Shown: positions 1 to 8,978, numbered from the stretch's first letter. The stretch: DNA of 64,000 nucleotides from an uncultured Porphyromonadaceae bacterium (GCA_900547555.1 URHG01000001.1:1-64000), one strand, 5' to 3'. Notes: generated by a model from the sequence alone, not told the origin. Numbers and translations are program-made.

Positions 1-873
1 CGACCTACACTGCTCGAAATAACCCCCGAAATAAAAAACCTACGCATCTACGACTACTTGTCGACCAACCGTTCAGGACGGGACAGCGCCTACATTTACG
101 GAGCACCGTATGAATATACGCGCCGCATATACGGCTCTTTACCAGCAAATCGAGACCGATTCATCATCAAAGGCGATCTGCCCGACCCGCCGCATTATCT
201 TGCCCGGCAACTTACCGAAACATTGCGCCGTTCGGGAATAAAAGTACAGCACGAAGCAACAACGGCACGTATTTTACATGAAGCAGGAAAACCGCTTGCC
301 CCCTATAATCCCGACAACCCTATCTTACTGACATACAACTCTCCTGCTCTCGCAGACTTGTTGCGGCACACCCTCATCGAGAGCGACAACCTCTATGCCG
401 AATCTCTTTTACGTCAAGTAGAGTTGGCCGGCCACCCGACGGCGACACTTGCGGGCAGTATCGAAGCCATGAAACATATTTGGAAAGAAAAAGGGTTTCC
501 CATCGACGACGCCACTCTTTACGACGGCTCGGGACTATCTCCGCTCAACCGTATTACACCGCTCATGATGTGCCGCCTATTGGCCTATGTTGCCAGCAGG
601 GAAACAGGCAACATACTCTTCGACCTCCTGCCCCGACCGGGAGAGGGAACCCTCAAACGGTTTATGGCCGATTCGGAACTGGCAGTGTCTTTCCGGCTCA
701 AAAGCGGGAGTATGACGGGCGTACAATGTTATGCGGGCTATTATAAAGGGAAACGCACTTATGCCGTCGCCGTAATGGTCAATCACTTTTCCTCGCCAAG
801 AGCCCGAGTACAAAAAGAGATTGCAGACACGCTCACCCGCTTGTTCTATTCGCTCGAAAGAAACAGTCAATAA
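1..873 (+). CDS. dacB: D-alanyl-D-alanine carboxypeptidase/endopeptidase, PBP4 (DacB) type, 5'-truncated
   Basis: C-terminal part of a penicillin-binding protein 4 family enzyme, a periplasmic D,D-carboxypeptidase/endopeptidase that trims peptidoglycan cross-links. The frame is open from base 1 (it reads RPTLLEITPEIKNL), so the N-terminus, signal peptide and SxxK motif lie outside the window. Visible signatures are an SxN motif (SDNLYAESLLRQ) and a KSG triad (FRLKSGSMTGV) in place of the usual KTG, which is common in this family. The TTG near base 58 is an internal codon and not the start. The next gene begins 20 bases downstream on the same strand, so the two may be cotranscribed. The family call is firm; the physiological substrate is inferred. 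Confidence 0.88.
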   Translation, partial: RPTLLEITPEIKNLRIYDYLSTNRSGRDSAYIYGAPYEYTRRIYGSLPANRDRFIIKGDLPDPPHYLARQLTETLRRSGIKVQHEATTARILHEAGKPLAPYNPDNPILLTYNSPALADLLRHTLIESDNLYAESLLRQVELAGHPTATLAGSIEAMKHIWKEKGFPIDDATLYDGSGLSPLNRITPLMMCRLLAYVASRETGNILFDLLPRPGEGTLKRFMADSELAVSFRLKSGSMTGVQCYAGYYKGKRTYAVAVMVNHFSSPRARVQKEIADTLTRLFYSLERNSQ

Positions 874-893
874 AAAAATATCGACAAAAAAAT

Positions 894-1562
894 ATGATAA
901 AAACCCTTATCCTCGATTTCGACGGGACTTTGGCCGATACACAAGCGTGTATCGTCTCTACCGTGCAAAGTACGCTGAATACCTTACAGTTACCTTCCGT
1001 TCCCCAAGAAGAAATCATATCGCGCATCGGTCTTCCTTTACGCACGGTACTCACCGAAGGCGCCCACATTCCGGCCGGTGCATTACTCGAAAAATCCGTC
1101 GACATATACCGCCAACTTTTCGATGAGATAAGTCCCCGTACCACACATCTTTTCCCTCATGTAAAAGAAACGCTCGTCCGATTGCACGACGAAGGTACGA
1201 CTCTCGCTATCGCCTCCGGAAAAAGTAGACGGGTATTGTTGCAAATGATGAAAGACTTCGACCTGCTGTCCTTGACGGAAACTATCGTTTGCGACGACGA
1301 TGTTGTCCATAAAAAGCCGGCACCCGACATGGCATTGAAGGTATTGAGCCTGACAGATACACTTCCTACCGAAGCAATGGTGGTCGGAGATACAACATTC
1401 GATATAGAAATGGGACGTGCAGCCGGCTGCATGACCTGCGGCGTTACTTACGGAAATCACAATCGGAATATTCTGAAATCGGCCGGAGCCGATTTCCTCA
1501 TCGATGACTTTTCCCAGTTGTACTCACTCGTTTCCCGAAATAAAAATTTTTCAGCACGTTAA
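894..1562 (+). CDS. HAD-superfamily hydrolase, phosphoglycolate phosphatase-like
   Basis: A 222-residue cytosolic phosphatase of HAD subfamily IA. The start codon opens MIKTLILDFDGTLADT, which carries the nucleophile motif I (DFDGT). Motif II is near the Ser/Gly of LAIASGKS (about residue 107), motif III is the lysine of VVHKKPAPDM (about 140) and motif IV is GDTTFDIEMGRAAG (about 166). The helical cap lies between motifs I and II. Size and motifs match Gph/PpaX/YjjG-type enzymes, so phosphoglycolate, pyrophosphate or a nucleotide monophosphate are all possible substrates. It follows dacB by 20 bases and ends at a perfect hairpin. Confidence 0.85.
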   Translation: MIKTLILDFDGTLADTQACIVSTVQSTLNTLQLPSVPQEEIISRIGLPLRTVLTEGAHIPAGALLEKSVDIYRQLFDEISPRTTHLFPHVKETLVRLHDEGTTLAIASGKSRRVLLQMMKDFDLLSLTETIVCDDDVVHKKPAPDMALKVLSLTDTLPTEAMVVGDTTFDIEMGRAAGCMTCGVTYGNHNRNILKSAGADFLIDDFSQLYSLVSRNKNFSAR

Positions 1563-1587
1563 TCCTGACACAAACATCACCCACAAT

Positions 1588-1639
1588 GATATGACGAGCC
1601 GAGGCCTTCCGACAAGGGAAGGCCTCGGCTCGTCATATC
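1588..1639. terminator. Bidirectional hairpin, 23-bp perfect stem
   Basis: Bases 1588-1610 are exactly complementary to 1617-1639, with a 6-base loop (GACAAG). The hairpin lies between two convergent genes, the HAD hydrolase and pfp. There is no long T run on either side, but position and strength fit a shared transcription terminator or mRNA 3'-end protector. Confidence 0.8.
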
Positions 1640-1657
1640 GATTTATCGGCAACAATC

Positions 1658-3301
1658 TCATTGATGTTCGAGACGAAGTGTTTCGGTCGGTTGGTCGCAG
1701 ACCTCGGTAGGCCCGAAATACTGAATAGGACCGGGGTACACATAACATGTTTCTCGAGCCCATTGCTTACGTTGAGACACAAAATATTTGAAAGGAGCTC
1801 CGTCGAGTTTTACCAAAGCCTTTTGTATCACAGGTTTCATCTCTCCGTTGCGCCGTTCCATATTCATCATCATCGTAACAGGCACACCTCCGGCAATCCA
1901 TTCCTCAGCCGGACGAGTCGTATTGCGTACCGACGACATATAACCCGTGCGGCCTTCACCGATAAGCATAGCTGCCGTATATCCCAACGAATAGCAATAG
2001 TCGGCATCGAAATTAGACGGTGCAGCACAACGGCCTTCGTACCCGAAAAAGTGGGTCTGCGTCGCAAACTTTCCGGTATAAGTACCCTCGGCTTTCATCT
2101 CGGCCAAACGACGACCCACCATTTCGGCCAGCAACTTTTCCGTTTCGATGAGCGAAACCTGCACATTTCCATGCGGATCCCGGTCGAGAGTAAGCTGGCG
2201 GGCAACAGCCTCGGGCAACGTCGAATATATAGCGGCATTCTCGGGCGAAAGATGTTTCGTTATGTAGTTGATTTGTTCCGACTTACGCACCATTGCATAT
2301 TCCGAACCGTTCTTTGCCAAAAAATCGTTCAACTCCGAAATAAGTTTTTTCATCGCTGGAATAAACTCGATAAGGCCTTCGGGGATCAATACCGTACCGA
2401 AATTACTACCTTCCGAAGCCCGCACGGCAACAGCATTGGCAATACAATTTACAATATCGTCGAGTGTCTGTTGTTTTGCTTCTACCTCCTCTGATATAAG
2501 GCAGATATTCGGTTGAGTCTGCAACGCACATTCCAATGCGATATGGGAAGCCGAACGCCCCATCAACTTGATAAAGTGCCAATATTTTTTTGCGGAATTG
2601 CAATCCCGCTGAATGTTTCCGATGACTTCGGAATATACCTTACAGGCCGTATCGAAACCAAACGAACTTTCGACCATTTCGTTTTTCAAATCACCGTCAA
2701 TGGTTTTGGGACAGCCTATCACCTGCACGCCGGCCCCTATCTGTTTGTAATATTCGGCCAAGACGCAAGCATTGGTATTGGAATCGTCTCCACCGATGAT
2801 GACCAATGCTTTTATATCGAGGTCTTTCAAAATTTGAAGGCCCTTATCGAATTGTTCTTTGGTTTCGAGCTTGGTCCTACCCGACCCGATGATATCGAAT
2901 CCGCCCGTATTACGATATTCATCGATTATATCGGAGGTAAGCTCCATATATTTATGCTCGATAAGCCCGGCCGGCCCCAAAAGGAAGCCGAAAAGCCGAG
3001 AACCTTGATTCATATTCTTGATGCCGTCGAAAAGGCCGGCTATGACATTATGGCCACCGGGAGCCTGTCCACCCGAAAGGATCACGCCGACATTGATAGC
3101 CGGATAACTTTTTTCTTCACCATCGGCCTCAAATGTCAAGACAGGCATTCCGTAGGTATTCGGGAAAAGGGCCGCGATCTCTTCCTGATCGGCAACAGAT
3201 TGCGTCGGTGCTCCCTCTTTGATATGTATCGTTCCTTTCAGCGACTTGGGCAATTTAGGCTGATATGCGGCACGAGCCACCTGCAATGCACTCTTTTTCA
3301 T
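1658..3301 (-). CDS. pfp: Diphosphate-fructose-6-phosphate 1-phosphotransferase (PPi-PFK)
   Basis: Catalyses reversible phosphorylation of fructose 6-phosphate with pyrophosphate, replacing or supplementing ATP-PFK in glycolysis. At 547 residues it is the long form typical of Bacteroidetes and plants. Visible features are the glycine-rich GGQAPGGHN near residue 76, GGDDSNTNA near 169 (the GGDD aspartate marks PPi specificity; ATP enzymes have GGDGS), PKTIDGDL near 198 with the catalytic aspartates, and MGRSASHIALECAL near 245 in the sugar-binding region. It is monocistronic, convergent with the HAD gene, and has a near-consensus -7 element (CATATTTG, 3350-3357 on the minus strand). Confidence 0.95.
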   Translation of the reverse strand: MKKSALQVARAAYQPKLPKSLKGTIHIKEGAPTQSVADQEEIAALFPNTYGMPVLTFEADGEEKSYPAINVGVILSGGQAPGGHNVIAGLFDGIKNMNQGSRLFGFLLGPAGLIEHKYMELTSDIIDEYRNTGGFDIIGSGRTKLETKEQFDKGLQILKDLDIKALVIIGGDDSNTNACVLAEYYKQIGAGVQVIGCPKTIDGDLKNEMVESSFGFDTACKVYSEVIGNIQRDCNSAKKYWHFIKLMGRSASHIALECALQTQPNICLISEEVEAKQQTLDDIVNCIANAVAVRASEGSNFGTVLIPEGLIEFIPAMKKLISELNDFLAKNGSEYAMVRKSEQINYITKHLSPENAAIYSTLPEAVARQLTLDRDPHGNVQVSLIETEKLLAEMVGRRLAEMKAEGTYTGKFATQTHFFGYEGRCAAPSNFDADYCYSLGYTAAMLIGEGRTGYMSSVRNTTRPAEEWIAGGVPVTMMMNMERRNGEMKPVIQKALVKLDGAPFKYFVSQRKQWARETCYVYPGPIQYFGPTEVCDQPTETLRLEHQ

Positions 3302-3438
3302 AGATATTCGATTTTTAATGAGTTAACCTGTATTTCTAAAAATATCTTACAAATATGCGTTTTTTTTTCTTGATTGCCAAATATTAATGCCCGATTTACA
3401 AAAAATCGATCACCCCCGCATTTTCCGCTTTCCGGGAT

Positions 3439-3470
3439 ATTGCCTGATTAGGAAAAAAAACATACCTTTG
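3439..3470 (+). promoter_or_regulatory. Bacteroidetes-type promoter for the NifU-like/GGGtGRT pair
   Basis: TACCTTTG at 3463-3470 matches the TAnnTTTG -7 element, and ATTG at 3439-3442 sits 20 bases upstream as a plausible -33 element. Transcription would start near 3477, giving a leader of about 130 bases. I see no gene in the 308-base gap 3302-3609 besides this promoter and leader. Confidence 0.6.
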
Positions 3471-3609
3471 CTTCGGTTTTGCCCGACACGTTACAGTATA
3501 CAGGAAACAAAACGCAGAGGCTGCTATTACAAGCGTATAAGAGTATGCATGTCAACGCGATTTAACGAATTCAAGACACATTATATTATCCAATTAAAAC
3601 CAGAGCATT

Positions 3610-4311
3610 ATGATCTATTCACAGGAAGTAGAACACATGTGTGTTGTTAAGAAAGGCCCCAATCACGGCCCAGCACCTATTCCCGAAGAAGGGAAATGGG
3701 TAAAAGCCAAAGAAATCATCGACATTTCGGGTCTGACCCACGGTGTAGGCTGGTGCGCCCCCCAACAAGGAGCTTGCAAGCTGACACTCAACGTCAAAGA
3801 CGGAGTCATACAAGAGGCCCTCGTCGAGACCATCGGCTGTTCGGGTATGACCCACTCGGCCGCTATGGCATCGGAAATCCTCCCGGGCAAAACCATTCTC
3901 GAAGCCCTCAATACCGACCTCGTTTGCGATGCCATCAACACCGCTATGCGCGAACTGTTCCTCCAAATCGTTTACGGTCGTTCTCAATCGGCATTTTCCG
4001 AGGGTGGCCTCATGATCGGCGCAGGTCTCGAAGACTTGGGCAAAGGTCTCCGCAGCCAAACGGGAACTCTTTACGGAACTCTCGCCAAAGGCCCCCGTTA
4101 CCTCGAAATGGCCGAAGGTTACATCAAAACCCTCGCTCTCGATAAAAACGATGAAATCTGCGGTTACGAATTCGTTCATCTGGGCAAATTCATGGACGAA
4201 ATCAAAAAAGGTACCGACGCCAACGAAGCCTTGAAAAAAGTAACCGGTACCTACGGACGCTTCACCCAAGAGGCCGGTGCAGTAAAATACATTGACCCAC
4301 GTAAAGAATAA
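3610..4311 (+). CDS. Iron-sulfur cluster scaffold-like protein (IscU/NifU N-terminal fold)
   Basis: A 233-residue cytosolic protein whose first 130 residues resemble IscU/NifU. Cysteines occur in GWCAPQQGAC (about residues 47-54), ETIGCSGMTHSAAMASE (about 77, the best match to the central IscU cysteine) and DLVCDAIN (about 107). The rest, with a GGLMIGAGLEDLGKG stretch, is not part of ordinary IscU. The start ATG follows a leader without a Shine-Dalgarno site. It is followed after 18 bases by the GGGtGRT gene, and this pairing suggests a joint role. Fe-S binding is inferred from the cysteines; the actual pathway is unknown. Confidence 0.7.
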   Translation: MIYSQEVEHMCVVKKGPNHGPAPIPEEGKWVKAKEIIDISGLTHGVGWCAPQQGACKLTLNVKDGVIQEALVETIGCSGMTHSAAMASEILPGKTILEALNTDLVCDAINTAMRELFLQIVYGRSQSAFSEGGLMIGAGLEDLGKGLRSQTGTLYGTLAKGPRYLEMAEGYIKTLALDKNDEICGYEFVHLGKFMDEIKKGTDANEALKKVTGTYGRFTQEAGAVKYIDPRKE

Positions 4312-4312
4312 T

Positions 4313-4319
4313 AAGGAGG
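4313..4319 (+). promoter_or_regulatory. Consensus Shine-Dalgarno AAGGAGG before the GGGtGRT gene
   Basis: AAGGAGG ends 10 bases before the ATG at 4330, directly after the stop of the upstream gene. Most genes in this window have no such site, so this full-strength ribosome-binding site stands out and fixes the start of the downstream gene. Confidence 0.75.
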
Positions 4320-4329
4320 ACAGACAACT

Positions 4330-5340
4330 ATGATAAGAGAAGTAAAATTCGAGAGCCAAGAGCGTCGTATCAAACAAATCATCGCTGCTCTCAACGAAAA
4401 CGGTATCAAAGACATCGAAGAGGCAAACGCCATCTGCGAAAAATACGGTCTCGATCCTTATAAAACATGCGAAGAAACACAACCCATCTGCTTCGAAAAT
4501 GCCAAATGGGCCTATGTAGTAGGTTCGGCCATCGCCTTGAAAAAAGGTTGTAAAAATGCTGCCGAAGCTGCCGAAGCCATCGGTATCGGATTGCAGGCGT
4601 TCTGTATTCCCGGTTCGGTTGCCGACGACCGCAAAGTAGGTATAGGTCACGGAAATCTCGCGGCCCGTCTGTTGCGTGAAGAGACCAAATGTTTCGCATT
4701 CCTCGCCGGCCACGAATCATTCGCAGCTGCCGAAGGCGCTATCAAAATCGCCGCAAAAGCAGACAAAGTTCGTAAAGAACCGCTGCGTTGTATCCTGAAC
4801 GGTCTCGGAAAAGACGCCGCTCAAATCATCTCGCGTATCAACGGCTTCACCTATGTGCAAACCCAATTTGACTACTATACGGGCGAATTGAAAATCGTTC
4901 GCGAAATCGCTTATTCCGACGGTCCTCGTGCCAAAGTAAAATGCTACGGAGCCGATGACGTACGCGAAGGCGTAGCCATCATGTGGCACGAAGGCGTAGA
5001 AGTATCGATCACCGGTAACTCGACCAACCCTACCCGTTTCCAACACCCCGTAGCCGGAACCTACAAAAAAGAACGTGTATTGGCCGGTAAACCTTATTTC
5101 TCGGTTGCTTCGGGAGGCGGTACAGGTCGTACTCTTCACCCGGACAACATGGCTGCCGGTCCCGCATCTTACGGTATGACCGATACAATGGGCCGTATGC
5201 ACTCCGACGCTCAGTTCGCTGGTTCTTCATCTGTTCCCGCTCACGTGGAAATGATGGGATTCCTCGGTATCGGTAACAACCCGATGGTAGGTTGTACCGT
5301 AGCTTGCGCCGTAGATGTAGCCACCGCTCTGAACAAATAA
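4330..5340 (+). CDS. GGGtGRT family protein
   Basis: A 336-residue soluble protein carrying the signature ASGGGTGRTLHP near residue 258, which names the GGGtGRT Pfam family of unknown function. Several cysteines are scattered through the protein (AICEKYG, KTCEETQPIC, GCKNAA, CTVACAVD), fitting a metal or Fe-S related role next to the IscU-like gene. There is no signal peptide or membrane segment. Its operon position, strong Shine-Dalgarno site and downstream terminator point to substantial expression. Molecular function is unknown. Confidence 0.85.
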   Translation: MIREVKFESQERRIKQIIAALNENGIKDIEEANAICEKYGLDPYKTCEETQPICFENAKWAYVVGSAIALKKGCKNAAEAAEAIGIGLQAFCIPGSVADDRKVGIGHGNLAARLLREETKCFAFLAGHESFAAAEGAIKIAAKADKVRKEPLRCILNGLGKDAAQIISRINGFTYVQTQFDYYTGELKIVREIAYSDGPRAKVKCYGADDVREGVAIMWHEGVEVSITGNSTNPTRFQHPVAGTYKKERVLAGKPYFSVASGGGTGRTLHPDNMAAGPASYGMTDTMGRMHSDAQFAGSSSVPAHVEMMGFLGIGNNPMVGCTVACAVDVATALNK

Positions 5341-5362
5341 TAAATCCTTATTAATTACGGAG

Positions 5363-5400
5363 AAGAGAGTAACAATCATAGCATTGTTACTCTCTTTTAT
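5363..5400 (+). terminator. Rho-independent terminator
   Basis: A perfect 14-bp stem (5363-5376 with 5383-5396), a 6-base loop and a T-rich tail, 22 bases after the GGGtGRT stop codon. Downstream, 5401-5600 is AT-rich with no gene that I can support. Confidence 0.85.
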
Positions 5401-5600
5401 TTTTTTAGGAGTGAAAAAGAGCCTCTACAAGAAATACCGAAACCCTTTGATGTTAGAAATATCTATTTAAGGTCTCTTTGAGAGTATGTTATAATAAAAA
5501 TTAATCCCAGATTATCAATGAGATATAGTTATTTTTTATTGGAGCAATCTCAATATGATTTGTTCAATGTAAATCCTTCCTTTGAAACATTTTCTTAAAA

Positions 5601-5634
5601 TTTGTATTCCTTCCGAGATTATAATATATCTTTG
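5601..5634 (+). promoter_or_regulatory. Candidate promoter of the T9SS cargo gene
   Basis: TATCTTTG at 5627-5634 matches the -7 consensus and TTTG at 5601-5604 is a possible -33 element, with a spacing of 22, slightly long. The predicted leader is about 40 bases. Confidence 0.5.
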
Positions 5635-5681
5635 CATCAAAAATATAACCTCTTTTATCCATCTATCTAATTCATTAAAAC

Positions 5682-7751
5682 ATGAAAAAACTTTTTCCAT
5701 TTCTGCTATTTCTCGCGTGTACTCTTTTCCATATGGAAAAATCTCTCGGACAAACTACATTTACCATACGACACCAAAATGAGAAATTATCATCGATAGA
5801 CATCGACATATACCAAGCCGGAGAACGAGTGCAAAACGGATACACCGACTCAAACGGAGAAAAAACATTTGATATTACTTCGGGATATTATATAACAGAA
5901 ACCAACCACACCGGTCAAATATCGGAATCGAATATTTTACTAACTTGCCAAAAGTTAACCATAACATTGGTCGACCAAGAAAATAATCCCATATCATCGG
6001 AATCCATCGATATTTATGAAAATGGCAATTCTGTTACTCACCAATCTACAAACAAAGCCGGGGAAGCGACATTTTTTCTGAAGCCCAGTAAACAATATGC
6101 TTATAAATGCAGTTTCTCTCAAGGAGCAGTTCCTCTTCTTGCCGATACAAGTATCACGATAAAACAATCCTGCCTTGAAATCGTCGCCAAATACGGGGAC
6201 TATCCCATTCAAAACGAAAGCTTTTCTCTCTACTCCACCTATAATCCAACAACTCCCATAGCCTCGGAAAGCATATATCCGTCTTACTACTCCGGAAAAG
6301 TAAAATTTTATGTACCTGCTGGAAATTATTTCATAAAAAACAAATTAGGGATTGTAACCCCCGTGAGCTTTACCGATACCAATAAAACCATATACTTGGA
6401 ATACAAAAAAGTAAAATTCATATCTCAAAATAACGACCCCAACATTTTAAAAAATATCACGGTAAAACACGAGGGGTATTCTTCTGAAAATAAAATCACC
6501 GACGGAGAAGGTTTTGCCGAATTTTACTTATTACCGGGGGTATATACCTATACTCACCTCTCTGGTAACGGAACCTTTGTCGTCGAAGACCGGGATATAC
6601 AAATAGACCTCACAAGCTATCCGACCACCATTATTTTACAAAATCAGGAAACAGGAAATTACTACCCAAACTTCAATTTCACCATTAAATATGACGGAAA
6701 CGACGTCAAAGAATCCTTTATGACCGACAACACCGGGAAATGCAACATACAACTTCTTCCCGGGAAATATACCGTCGTTATAAATGAGATCTGCTCCTAC
6801 ACGATAGAATCTCCAAGTTATGGAGCAATCAATATTCCTTTGTACGACATAGAGTTCATCAATAAAGAGACAAACGAAAGCGACTATATCCGTATTACAA
6901 ATACCCAAAACGCTTATGGCACATTTAAGTTCAACACAAAATATTCTTTTATAAGCAATACCTATACATATCAATATTATTGTAAGAACTCTTTATCTCA
7001 ACAATTATCCTTAACTCTGAATAGTAATACTCGTATAGATATAAACGCCATATCGGTAACAATCAATGTTTATGATAACGGGAAGCCTTATACCGGTATT
7101 ATAAACTTCTATGATGAAAATTTTACACCCATCACAACAAATTGTGTAAACGGAAAATTGACATCCCATTTAAGGGAGAATACCTATTATTATGTATATC
7201 CTTCGGCCGGAATACTCTCCTCGGGTTTTCAAAAAATGAAAATAACCGACGGTATGGAAATACATCTCACCGACGTTTTGATACAGGAACAAGGTGCCGG
7301 ACTGACCTTTCCTTTACGGAATATATCCAATACCCCGATGAAATGTATTGCAGGAATCAATATCCGACTATCAGCAATCCCCATGAACGGAAACACTTAT
7401 GCCAAATGGATTATCAACGATACCGAATATAATACGGACATGGTAGAATACACCGTCCCTTATACTCCGGTAACGGCAACAGCCATTTTTGAAGATAAAA
7501 GTACAACATCCCTTACCCAAGTAACATCTACGGAAGATTGGAATATAGTACCCAATCCTGTCAAAGGCATGATCACTCTACCGGAAGAATACGATGGAAA
7601 TATACATATTTATTCGTCTGACGGAACACTCATTCAGACAACACACATAGTAGGAAACCAAATCGATGTATCTCATCTCCATACAGGTATGTACCTGATG
7701 ATATTGGAATACCCCGACCGTATCTTAAAAGGGAAGTTCATCAAAGAATAG
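5682..7751 (+). CDS. Secreted multidomain protein with type IX secretion (Por) sorting domain
   Basis: A 689-residue exported protein. Residues 1-24 (MKKLFPFLLFLACTLF...SLGQ) form a signal peptide. The body is a series of about six to eight similar 70-80-residue beta-rich units with recurring features such as YTDSNGEKTF, STNKAGEATF, ITDGEGFAEF and MTDNTGKCNIQLLPGKYT, resembling CnaB or carboxypeptidase-regulatory-like folds. The last ~75 residues (from DWNIVPNPVKG through GMYLMILEY to LKGKF) match a type A T9SS C-terminal sorting domain. It is therefore predicted to be surface-attached or released, perhaps as a structural or adhesive protein. No catalytic motif is seen. The gene is visibly more AT-rich than its neighbours. 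Confidence 0.75.
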   Translation: MKKLFPFLLFLACTLFHMEKSLGQTTFTIRHQNEKLSSIDIDIYQAGERVQNGYTDSNGEKTFDITSGYYITETNHTGQISESNILLTCQKLTITLVDQENNPISSESIDIYENGNSVTHQSTNKAGEATFFLKPSKQYAYKCSFSQGAVPLLADTSITIKQSCLEIVAKYGDYPIQNESFSLYSTYNPTTPIASESIYPSYYSGKVKFYVPAGNYFIKNKLGIVTPVSFTDTNKTIYLEYKKVKFISQNNDPNILKNITVKHEGYSSENKITDGEGFAEFYLLPGVYTYTHLSGNGTFVVEDRDIQIDLTSYPTTIILQNQETGNYYPNFNFTIKYDGNDVKESFMTDNTGKCNIQLLPGKYTVVINEICSYTIESPSYGAINIPLYDIEFINKETNESDYIRITNTQNAYGTFKFNTKYSFISNTYTYQYYCKNSLSQQLSLTLNSNTRIDINAISVTINVYDNGKPYTGIINFYDENFTPITTNCVNGKLTSHLRENTYYYVYPSAGILSSGFQKMKITDGMEIHLTDVLIQEQGAGLTFPLRNISNTPMKCIAGINIRLSAIPMNGNTYAKWIINDTEYNTDMVEYTVPYTPVTATAIFEDKSTTSLTQVTSTEDWNIVPNPVKGMITLPEEYDGNIHIYSSDGTLIQTTHIVGNQIDVSHLHTGMYLMILEYPDRILKGKFIKE

Positions 7752-7758
7752 ATATCTA

Positions 7759-7797
7759 AAAATTCCCTTTCTGTAAAAAATACAGAAAGGGAATTTT
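7759..7797. terminator. Rho-independent terminator, 17-bp perfect stem
   Basis: Bases 7759-7775 pair exactly with 7781-7797 around an AAAAA loop. The hairpin starts eight bases after the stop codon of the T9SS cargo gene and has T/A-rich flanks. Confidence 0.85.
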
Positions 7798-7863
7798 CTA
7801 CTAAGAAACTCCCTGTAATTATAAAAACAGTCCGGTAAAAATATGTTTTTTCAGTAATTTCCG

Positions 7864-7871
7864 TATATTTG
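7864..7871 (+). promoter_or_regulatory. -7 element TATATTTG
   Basis: An exact TAnnTTTG match, 69 bases before the start of the small membrane protein gene. No clear -33 element is visible. Confidence 0.5.
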
Positions 7872-7939
7872 CATATAAGAGGACATTTTATTTTCCTCCA
7901 TACAACTTTATCTCTCAATACCACAAACAAAAAATCGAT

Positions 7940-8218
7940 ATGGATAGGCAACAACTGGAAGAATTACAAAGAAGAACGGAGGCCAGCCTTAAAAATAATA
8001 AGGTTTACAAGATAACTTCCTTCCTATATTTTCCGGGTTTTGTATTACTATTCGTTTTATATTCGATTTTTTCCGACAAAAGCTGGATAATGGTTTTATG
8101 TTCATTTCTTTTCATTATCTCATTTGTGAGTTTTTGCATTAACTGTCAAATTACAATCAACGCAAAGAAACGGATAAAAGATGAGATGAAAAGGCGACAG
8201 GAGTGGGAGGAGGATTAG
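7940..8218 (+). CDS. Small two-helix membrane protein, unknown function
   Basis: A 92-residue protein with a charged coiled-coil-like N-terminus (MDRQQLEELQRRTEASLKNN), two hydrophobic helices at about 27-45 and 50-68, and a strongly charged C-terminus (KKRIKDEMKRRQEWEED). The hairpin topology places both ends on the same side, probably the cytoplasm. I do not recognise a family. It has its own -7 element, which supports it as a real gene. Confidence 0.6.
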   Translation: MDRQQLEELQRRTEASLKNNKVYKITSFLYFPGFVLLFVLYSIFSDKSWIMVLCSFLFIISFVSFCINCQITINAKKRIKDEMKRRQEWEED

Positions 8219-8338
8219 CTATAAAAAAACTTCTGACGCTTTGTTCGGACAAAAGAGATAAAAAACGGACGGAAAACATTTCAATGACAATTATAACATT
8301 TTTCGAGTAAACACAGAAAGCACACAAAGTTATATATC

Positions 8339-8842
8339 ATGAGAATAAAAGGTATTTTATATATTTTCATTGTAAGTTCTATATGCAGTATATTTTTTTC
8401 ATCTTGTGCAAAAGAAGGAGATTTGGGTGATCTGATGAATCCTTTCGGAAACAATACGACAAACAACCCCGGAGGTAAGGGTAAAGCACCAGAAGATCTC
8501 CCTGCAGGAACGACAATCGAATGGAGCGGCTATTATCTCGTCGGCGATAAGCGTTACGGAGAAGGTACTCAACAATTGACGATTCTGAATGAAACCGATT
8601 GCCGTTCGAGTTGGTCGGCCGATTGGGGAACTTATACCTATACCAAAACCGGAGACAATACTGCCAAACTCAGCTTCTCGATCGTACAAAGCGTTGTAGG
8701 GAATGTGAGAAGTTTCCAATATACGACGACTCTCTCTTTTTCTAAAAGCAATGAGTTTGAAATGACAGGAACAAAGTTCGTTTTCAGTACATTAACCGGG
8801 TCGACACTATGCGAACTGCATTGTACCGGAACTCTTTACTAA
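8339..8842 (+). CDS. Hypothetical lipoprotein
   Basis: A 167-residue protein with a lipoprotein signal peptide: a hydrophobic stretch ending in the lipobox FFSSC (Cys about residue 22), followed by AKEGDLGD. A low-complexity linker rich in Asn, Gly and Pro precedes a C-terminal beta-rich part (IEWSGYYLVGDKRYG..., then repeated short strands), which may be a small lipocalin-like or jelly-roll fold. No enzymatic motif is seen. Membrane anchoring is inferred from the lipobox; function is unknown. Confidence 0.65.
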   Translation: MRIKGILYIFIVSSICSIFFSSCAKEGDLGDLMNPFGNNTTNNPGGKGKAPEDLPAGTTIEWSGYYLVGDKRYGEGTQQLTILNETDCRSSWSADWGTYTYTKTGDNTAKLSFSIVQSVVGNVRSFQYTTTLSFSKSNEFEMTGTKFVFSTLTGSTLCELHCTGTLY

Positions 8843-8951
8843 TAAAAAAGACCGAATACCTATTAAGATAACAAGATTCTTTTTTCGGAAGAAAAAGGAT
8901 TTTGGCGTTTATAAAAACAGTGCCAAAACCGTTTATCCTCGGTAATTTTTG

Positions 8952-8959
8952 TATATTTG
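8952..8959 (+). promoter_or_regulatory. -7 element TATATTTG before the GYF/CD225 gene
   Basis: An exact TAnnTTTG match placing the transcript start near 8966, only about 13 bases before the ATG at 8979. This rules out the longer open frame that begins with TTG at 8949. Confidence 0.55.
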
Positions 8960-8978
8960 TCTGTATATCTCTATTACT

